From Lachnospiraceae bacterium (GTDB lineage Bacteria > Bacillota > Clostridia > Lachnospirales > Lachnospiraceae), in contig JAJBTR010000429.1 of NCBI GenBank assembly GCA_020860745.1, positions 393-20,151 of the forward strand: 19,759 nt of DNA. Reading direction: 5' to 3'. The position numbers and the translations under genes were made by a program. This document shows positions 14,658 to 19,759 of this stretch, one piece after another. Within the stretch, counting starts at the first letter, position 1, and each line of letters starts with the position of its first letter. The notes below the pieces were generated by a model. That model saw only the letters and a program-made list of their open reading frames with translations, was not told the origin of the DNA and did no database searches.

Positions 14658-16811
14658 ATGAGTGTGAAGTTTGACCGATTTTTGTACGGAGGAGATTACA
14701 ATCCCGATCAGTGGCTGGAATATCCGCAGATTCTGGAGGATGACATCCGTCTGATGAAGCAGGCGCATATCAACACGGTTTCGCTGGGGATTTTTGCCTG
14801 GGCGAAGCTTGAGCCTGAGGAAGGTGTATATGATTTTGACTGGATGGAGGAGATTATCAATCGCCTGTATGAGAACGGAATTTCGGTGAATCTGGCGACG
14901 CCCTCCGGCGCACGGCCGCACTGGATGGCAGATCGGTATCCGGAGGTGCTCCGGGTCAACGAGACGCGGCAGCGGGAATTGTTCGGCACGCGGCACAATC
15001 ATTGTTATACTTCGCCGGTTTACCGGGAGAAGGTTCGCAAGCTGAATCAGAAGCTGGCGGAGCGTTTTGACGATCATCCGGGCGTGATTCTCTGGCATGT
15101 TTCCAATGAATATACAGGGGAATGCCATTGCCCGCTGTGCCAGCAGGCGTTCCGGGACTGGGTGAAAGACAGATATCACACGATCGAGGAGGTCAATCGC
15201 CGGTGGAATACTTCTTTCTGGAGCCATGATTATCAGAGCTTTGACCAGATTGAGAGTCCGTCCTCGATTGGAGAAAACTCCATCCAGGGACTGTATCTGG
15301 ACTGGCGGAGGTTCGTGAGCCATCAGACGACGGATTTCTGCCGGGCGGAAGTAGCTGCGCTCCGGGAGGCTGGGGCGAAAAAACCGGTCACCACAAACAT
15401 GTTTTATAATAATCCGTTTGTCAACTATTACGAGCTGGCGGACGCGGTGGATATCGTGTCCTGGGACAGCTATCCTTTCTGGCACAAGGGTCCGGAGAGC
15501 CAGACTGCGGTGAACGCGGGAATGCAGCATGACGTGATGCGCGCCATGAAGCGGGAGCCATTCCTGTTGATGGAGTCCTGCCCGGGACCGACGAACTGGG
15601 TGCCGGTCAGTAAGCTGAAGAGGCCTGGTATGCTGGAGACAGCATCTTTGCAGGCGATCGCCCACGGATCGGACAGCGTTCTTTATTTCCAGATCCGGAA
15701 AGGCAGGGGCGGTTTTGAGAAGCTTCATGGAGCTGTGATTGATCACTATGGGAAAGAAGATGACCGGACGTATCAGGAGTGCTGTCAGGTGGGCGCAGAC
15801 CTGGAGGCGATGCAGCGGCTGAATCATTCCAAAGTGGAGGCGTCTGTGGCGGTGATCTATGACTGGGAAAATCGCTGGGCTGTGGAGGCGTCCGCCGGTC
15901 CCCGGAATGAGAATATGTACTACCGGGAAGCGGTGGAGAAGTCGTACAGTGCGTTCCGCCGCCAGGGCGTCAATGTCGATGTAATTGATATGACGAAATC
16001 TCTGGAACCCTATCAGGTGGTGGCGGCTCCCGTGGTCTACATGTTCCGCGCAGGGTTTGAGGAGAAAGTCCGTGCGTTCGTGGAGCGGGGCGGTGTGTTT
16101 ATCATGACCTACTGGACCGGCGTGGTGGATGAAAATGACCTGTGCTTCCTTGGCGGGACGCCGGGAGGCCTGATGGACGTCATGGGGCTTCGCAGCACGG
16201 AGATCGACGCGCTCTATGAGGGAGAGTCCAATACATTACGGGTGGTAAACTCTGGTGTATCCGATGAGGATGAGAGCGATGTGCGGTGTTCACCTAATGC
16301 CGGCTCGTTTGGCGGGGATCGTTCTGATGCAATGAATGCACATGATTCTGCTATGTTTGGCGGGGATAAATCAAATGTTTGGGATTCTTTGGATTCCAAT
16401 GTTACATATAGCTGTGAGCATCTCTGCCAGCTGGTTGACCTGCGGACAGCAGAGCCGCTGTTTGTGTATGGTGAGGATTTCTATGCCGGGACACCGGCGC
16501 TGACAGTGAATCATTATGGCGAGGGACTTGCTTACTATGTCTGCGCGGATGCAGAGCAGGGATTCTATGATGACGTCTACGCGCGGATTCTGAAAGAGGC
16601 CGGCGTCCCGCGGATTCTGGAGCAGGAGATTCCGGATGGCGTGGCGGTTTCTTCCCGCCGGGGTGAGAATACGGAGTATATCTTTGTCCAGAACTTTAAC
16701 CCGACATCGGCAGCGTTCTGTCCGGAAGTCGATGGCAGCGAGGTGATTTTCGGGGAAGCCGGAGATGAGATGAAGCCGTTTTCCACAGTGGTGCTGGAGC
16801 GGAAGCTGTAA
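14658..16811 (+). CDS. Beta-galactosidase, glycoside hydrolase family 42
   Basis: Cleaves terminal beta-linked galactose from galactosides; with no signal peptide it acts in the cytoplasm on imported substrates. The 717-residue protein opens with the GH42 start (FDRFLYGGDYNPDQWLEYPQ) of a TIM barrel. The acid/base is Glu151 in HVSNEY and the nucleophile Glu306 in LLMESCPGP. Four cysteines of the GH42 zinc site appear as Cys in HNHCYTSP and the cluster CHCPLC (about 156-161). A trimerisation-like middle domain and a small beta C-terminal domain follow. Residues 551-582 form an odd duplicated insert (see findings). AAGGGG at 14645-14650 is 7 nt before ATG. It is likely partnered with the ABC importer and the gal operon; no promoter of its own is obvious apart from that of the upstream relic. 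Confidence 0.96.
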   Translation: MSVKFDRFLYGGDYNPDQWLEYPQILEDDIRLMKQAHINTVSLGIFAWAKLEPEEGVYDFDWMEEIINRLYENGISVNLATPSGARPHWMADRYPEVLRVNETRQRELFGTRHNHCYTSPVYREKVRKLNQKLAERFDDHPGVILWHVSNEYTGECHCPLCQQAFRDWVKDRYHTIEEVNRRWNTSFWSHDYQSFDQIESPSSIGENSIQGLYLDWRRFVSHQTTDFCRAEVAALREAGAKKPVTTNMFYNNPFVNYYELADAVDIVSWDSYPFWHKGPESQTAVNAGMQHDVMRAMKREPFLLMESCPGPTNWVPVSKLKRPGMLETASLQAIAHGSDSVLYFQIRKGRGGFEKLHGAVIDHYGKEDDRTYQECCQVGADLEAMQRLNHSKVEASVAVIYDWENRWAVEASAGPRNENMYYREAVEKSYSAFRRQGVNVDVIDMTKSLEPYQVVAAPVVYMFRAGFEEKVRAFVERGGVFIMTYWTGVVDENDLCFLGGTPGGLMDVMGLRSTEIDALYEGESNTLRVVNSGVSDEDESDVRCSPNAGSFGGDRSDAMNAHDSAMFGGDKSNVWDSLDSNVTYSCEHLCQLVDLRTAEPLFVYGEDFYAGTPALTVNHYGEGLAYYVCADAEQGFYDDVYARILKEAGVPRILEQEIPDGVAVSSRRGENTEYIFVQNFNPTSAAFCPEVDGSEVIFGEAGDEMKPFSTVVLERKL
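16308..16403 (+). repeat. Imperfect 48-nt tandem duplication within the GH42 gene
   Basis: The 13-mer GTTTGGCGGGGAT occurs at 16307-16319 and again at 16355-16367, 48 nt apart. In protein terms two 16-residue units (551-566 and 567-582) start FGGDRSD and FGGDKSN and are rich in Asp, Ser and Asn. The phase is preserved. Confidence 0.75.
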
Positions 16812-16889
16812 GAATGTAAAATTGTGTGAAATAAATAACAATATGCACAATCGTAACGCAGAAAAACAAAGGAAAATCGTCAAAATCAC

Positions 16890-16936
16890 TTGATAATTTC
16901 TATAATCCGTCTATAATAAGAAAGTAAACGTTTGCA
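16890..16936 (+). promoter_or_regulatory. ackA promoter with cre-like site over the start
   Basis: TTGATA (16890-16895) and TATAAT (16912-16917) are 16 bp apart; another TATAAT lies at 16901-16906 inside the spacer. AGTAAACGTTTGCA at 16923-16936 matches 9 of 11 specified cre positions and overlaps the predicted start near 16924. An inverted repeat GTAAAC (16924-16929) with GTTTAC (16937-16942) covers the same place. B. subtilis ackA is activated by CcpA from a site further upstream; the position here would suit repression instead. Confidence 0.7.
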
Positions 16937-16976
16937 GTTTACGGGAAACAGACAAAAACCGAAGGGAGAATACGTC

Positions 16977-18164
16977 ATGAATGTATTAGTTATTAACTGT
17001 GGAAGTTCGTCGCTGAAGTATCAGCTGATTGATTCTGAGACAGAGAGTGTGCTGGCAAAGGGACTTTGTGAGAGAATTGGAATCGACGGCAGGCTTACAT
17101 ATCAGAAGGCAGGCCTGGACAAGGAGATCACGGACGCGGCGATGCCGACGCATAAGGAGGCAATCCAGCTTGTTCTGGATGCGCTTGTCAACGAGAAGAC
17201 CGGCGCGATCAGGGACCTGACCGAGGTCGGAGCAGTCGGACACCGCGTAGTGCACGGCGGCGAGAAGTTTGTTTCCTCCACTCTGATTACCGATGAGATG
17301 ATCGCGGCTGTGGAAGAGTGCAATGATCTGGCGTCTCTGCACAATCCGGCGAATCTGATCGGCATCAATGCCTGCAAGGAGCTTATGCCGGGCGTGCCGA
17401 TGGTGGGTGTCTTTGATACCGCGTTCCATCAGACCATGCCGGAGAAGGCTTATCTCTATGGACTTCCCTACGAATATTATGAGAAGTACAAAGTCAGAAG
17501 ATACGGCTTCCACGGCACCAGCCACAGTTTTGTATCCAAACACATGGCGGAGTTCCTCGGTATTGATATCAATAATTCCAAGCTGATCGTGGCTCATCTG
17601 GGCAACGGCGCTTCCATCAGCGCGGTGAAGGACGGCAAGTGCATCGACACTTCCATGGGTCTGACTCCCCTGGAAGGCCTTGTGATGGGCACCCGCTCCG
17701 GCGATATCGACCCGGCAATCATGGAGTTTATCGCGAAGAAAGAGAACCTGGATATCGCAGGCGTTATGAACGTGCTCAACAAGAAATCCGGTGTACAGGG
17801 TATCTCCAGGGTATCCAGCGACTTCCGTGACCTGGAGGAAGGCATGAACAACGGCAACGAGCTCTGCGCAGCGGCCATCGAAGTGTTCAGCTACCGCGTG
17901 GCGAAGTATATCGGTTCCTATGTGGCGGCGCTGAACGGCGTGGATGCTATCGCGTTTACCGCAGGTATCGGCGAGAATGCTCCTACCGTACGGAAAAAAG
18001 TCTGCGAGTATCTTGGATATCTGGGCGTTACACTGGATGAAGAGGCGAACGGACACCGCGGCGAGGATCTGGTGATTTCCACACCGGATTCCAAGGTGAA
18101 AGTTTGTGTTATCCCGACGAATGAGGAGCTTGCCATCGCGAGAGATACGGTTGCACTGGTGTAA
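16977..18164 (+). CDS. ackA: Acetate kinase
   Basis: AckA converts acetyl phosphate and ADP to acetate and ATP, the energy-yielding last step of acetate fermentation. It is an ASKHA-fold cytoplasmic enzyme of 395 residues, normal length. Motifs in order: VINCGSSSLKYQL (residues 5-17), GHRVVHGGEKF, HNPANLIGINACKE, GVFDTAFHQTMP with the catalytic aspartate, RRYGFHGTSH, VAHLGNGASISA, MGTRSGDIDP, and FTAGIGENAPTVR near the end. The start is ATG 16977, with GAAGGGAG at 16961-16968; the TTG at 16932 upstream in frame lies in the promoter region and is not the start. No pta gene is adjacent, so it appears as a solo transcription unit with its own promoter and terminator. Confidence 0.98.
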   Translation: MNVLVINCGSSSLKYQLIDSETESVLAKGLCERIGIDGRLTYQKAGLDKEITDAAMPTHKEAIQLVLDALVNEKTGAIRDLTEVGAVGHRVVHGGEKFVSSTLITDEMIAAVEECNDLASLHNPANLIGINACKELMPGVPMVGVFDTAFHQTMPEKAYLYGLPYEYYEKYKVRRYGFHGTSHSFVSKHMAEFLGIDINNSKLIVAHLGNGASISAVKDGKCIDTSMGLTPLEGLVMGTRSGDIDPAIMEFIAKKENLDIAGVMNVLNKKSGVQGISRVSSDFRDLEEGMNNGNELCAAAIEVFSYRVAKYIGSYVAALNGVDAIAFTAGIGENAPTVRKKVCEYLGYLGVTLDEEANGHRGEDLVISTPDSKVKVCVIPTNEELAIARDTVALV

Positions 18165-18230
18165 GCGGAGGCAGTTTGTTTTAATCATGCCTGCTTCACA
18201 TAATCCGGCGGGAAACAGATGAAAAATAAA

Positions 18231-18302
18231 CCCTGTCGTCAGACAGAAGATCAGACCGGAGCGGCGTTCCGTCTGAAGTCCGGCGGCAGGGATTTTTATT
18301 TC
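18231..18302 (+). terminator. Terminator of ackA (branched hairpin)
   Basis: An outer 8-bp stem CCCTGTCG (18231-18238) with CGGCAGGG (18284-18291) encloses an inner hairpin built from CAGACCGGA (near 18252) and TCCGTCTG (near 18268). The 3' end runs into ATTTTTATTTT, and the 5' side is A-rich, so it may work in both directions. Confidence 0.8.
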
Positions 18303-18515
18303 ATAGGAAAGAATTTGTTTTTGTAAAGTGCTAAAGTGTTGGCTTACCTATGAAACAAAAACACTCCGTGAGGATGTACCCGCGGGGCAGACCCACAGCA
18401 GCTGTGCACGCTTGTTCACTAAGCTCGCAATGCTCGCTAAGTGAGCCAATGCGTCGCGGATAGGAAATTTTGCGATGCAACCGCTCGCGCGCGAAGTGTC
18501 GCAGGGCGACACTTT
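18299..18515. repeat. Structured, possibly repetitive intergenic element between ackA and the channel gene
   Basis: The stretch is packed with inverted repeats: TTTCATAGG (18299-18307) with CCTATGAAA (18347-18355); GTTTTTGT (18317-18324) with ACAAAAAC (18355-18362), interleaved with the first pair; CCCGCGGG (18379-18386); CACAGC-A-GCTGTG (18394-18406); CACTAAGC (18417-18424) with GCTAAGTG (18436-18443), one mismatch; and AAGTGTCGC-AGG-GCGACACTT (18494-18514). It is GC-rich with CG-rich blocks unlike neighbouring gaps. It encodes no convincing protein. It looks like a small dispersed repeat (REP or MITE type), but copy number cannot be judged from one window. Confidence 0.45.
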
Positions 18516-18531
18516 ATTATGGTAATAATTT

Positions 18532-19737
18532 ATGAGTAAACAGGCTTTGGAAGAGAAGAAAAAACGGATTTTTGAAATCATACAGATTGGATATGCCGGC
18601 GATTTTTTAAGCCGGCTTTTTGACATTCTGATTACAGCAGCGATACTGATCAATCTTTTTATCGCGATCTTTGAGACTTTCGATGTGTCGGAGCAGTATC
18701 TTGATGTGCTGACCGTCCTGGAGACAATCACAGTGAGTGGGTTCACTGTGGAGTATGTGCTGCGGGTCTGGACGGCGGACTACCTGTACCGCGGCATCGG
18801 AGAGGCAAAATGCAGGGCAAAATATATGCTGTCCTTTAACGGCATCATCGATCTGATTTCTTTTCTTCCGTTTTACCTGCCGATTATGTTTCCGGCGGGT
18901 GCGGTGGCGTTTCGGATGTTCCGCGTGATCCGTATTCTCCGGTTGTTCCGCATCAACGCCTATTATGACGCGTTGAACGTGATCGGCGATGTCTTAAAGC
19001 GCAAGAAAGACCAGATTCTATCCTCGGTGTTTATTATTCTGATTTTGATGACAGCCTCTTCACTATGTATGTATAGTCTGGAACACGACGCCCAGCCGGA
19101 TGTGTTTCAGAATGCTTTTTCCGGTTTCTGGTGGGCAGTTTCCACACTGCTGACGGTGGGGTATGGGGGCATCTATCCGGTGACAGCCGCGGGGCGGATC
19201 CTTGGAATCATCATTACCTTTCTTGGCGTCGGCATGGTGGCGATTCCTACCGGTATTCTTTCCGCCGGTTTCGTTGAGCAGTATACCATGTTAAAAAATT
19301 CGACAGATTATCTGATGGAGGAAGAACTGAAGTTCATCCGTCTGCGCGTATCGGGCGACCATCCGTGGACAAACCAGCGGGTTATGGATCTGCCGCTTCC
19401 GCCCGGACTGATTCTTGCTGTGATTCAGCGGGACGACGACACGATTGTGCCGAAAGGCGATACGATCATCCTTGACGGGGACGATATCATTCTCGGCGCG
19501 GAGGGAGGCAAGGGGGATATCGGCCTGACGCTGAAAGAAATCGTGCTGCGGGAGCGGCATCCCTGGGTCGGGCATGAGATCCGCGATCTGGATATTTCCC
19601 GGCAGACCCTGATTGTCATGATTCGCCGGGACGGAAAGCCGATCATTCCGGTGGGGTCGACAGTGATGCAGGAGCAGGACGCGGTGTTTCTATATTACAA
19701 AAAGAATTTCCCGGATGAGAATAAGATAACATTCTAG
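18532..19737 (+). CDS. Voltage-gated-type potassium channel with tandem TrkA-C domains
   Basis: A 401-residue integral membrane protein. S1 (about 29-47), S2 (57-80), S3 (99-120), an S4 with arginines at 128, 131, 134, 137 and 140, S5 (161-184), a pore helix, the potassium selectivity filter TVGYG at 208-212, and S6 (219-247) give the six-helix Kv layout. The cytoplasmic part has two TrkA-C (RCK-C) type units, about 265-325 and 334-395, both beginning with an HPW motif and a short DL strand (HPWTNQRVMDL, HPWVGHEIRDL). The NAD-binding TrkA-N domain seen in many bacterial channels is absent. It would pass potassium across the membrane under voltage and probably ligand control. No Shine-Dalgarno is visible before ATG 18532, which lies just past the structured repeat. 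Confidence 0.93.
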   Translation: MSKQALEEKKKRIFEIIQIGYAGDFLSRLFDILITAAILINLFIAIFETFDVSEQYLDVLTVLETITVSGFTVEYVLRVWTADYLYRGIGEAKCRAKYMLSFNGIIDLISFLPFYLPIMFPAGAVAFRMFRVIRILRLFRINAYYDALNVIGDVLKRKKDQILSSVFIILILMTASSLCMYSLEHDAQPDVFQNAFSGFWWAVSTLLTVGYGGIYPVTAAGRILGIIITFLGVGMVAIPTGILSAGFVEQYTMLKNSTDYLMEEELKFIRLRVSGDHPWTNQRVMDLPLPPGLILAVIQRDDDTIVPKGDTIILDGDDIILGAEGGKGDIGLTLKEIVLRERHPWVGHEIRDLDISRQTLIVMIRRDGKPIIPVGSTVMQEQDAVFLYYKKNFPDENKITF

Positions 19738-19759
19738 GATTGGGCTATTCAGAAAAGGT

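Noticed and set aside
14619..15827. 402-codon minus-strand frame across the GH42 gene and its leader
   Set aside because: Antisense to the catalytic domain with both catalytic glutamates in the plus frame; no ribosome site on the minus strand.
16986..18188. 400-codon open frame on the minus strand across ackA
   Set aside because: It is exactly antisense to a full-length acetate kinase with all motifs, and its product is basic, His/Arg-rich and unlike a protein. Long antisense frames here come from codon bias.
18348..18746. 132-codon minus-strand frame over the structured repeat and channel start
   Set aside because: It spans inverted repeats and the antisense of channel helices S1-S2; no start signal. 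Explained by the repeat element.
1..19759. CRISPR arrays, tRNA or rRNA genes, intact insertion sequences, prophage genes
   Set aside because: I saw no regularly spaced direct repeats, no tRNA cloverleaf or rRNA signatures, and no transposase or phage motifs on either strand.

Overview
The window looks like a chromosomal segment of a Gram-positive anaerobe of the Clostridia, most likely Lachnospiraceae. The grounds are strong Shine-Dalgarno sites of the AGGAGG type, sigma-A-like promoters, a class II (about 510-residue) GalT, cysteine-lipoprotein solute binding, a solo ackA and CcpA-style cre-like sites. This assignment is an inference from gene style; there is no marker gene such as 16S rRNA here.

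Layout. Positions 1-3982 are purine biosynthesis: the 3' part of purC, then purF and purB. The 316-nt purF-purB gap holds a long imperfect duplex with a central bubble and its own perfect TATAAT, which looks like a 6S RNA. Positions 4126-8044 are the Leloir operon galK, galT, galE. Positions 8327-13201 hold a small membrane protein gene overlapping an AraC-type regulator gene, then a promoter region and an ABC sugar importer made of a lipoprotein binding protein and two permeases, with no ATPase gene in the window. A bidirectional terminator separates it from a convergent acidic lipoprotein of unknown function (13315-14100, minus strand). Positions 14200-14565 hold what I read as the decayed remains of a type III (RNA antitoxin / ToxN-AbiQ) toxin-antitoxin locus: promoter, one antitoxin-like RNA unit, terminator hairpin, and a frameshifted, truncated toxin gene. 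Then come a GH42 beta-galactosidase (14658-16811), acetate kinase (16977-18164), a structured and possibly repetitive intergenic stretch, and a six-helix voltage-gated-type potassium channel with two C-terminal TrkA-C domains (18532-19737).

How it fits together. Galactosides would enter through the ABC importer, probably under AraC-type control and possibly catabolite control. GH42 would release galactose, the Leloir genes would feed UDP-galactose and glucose-1-phosphate into metabolism, and acetate kinase would make ATP at the fermentation end. The purine genes and the potassium channel are housekeeping neighbours. The two most notable non-routine signals are the type III toxin-antitoxin relic and the 6S-like RNA.
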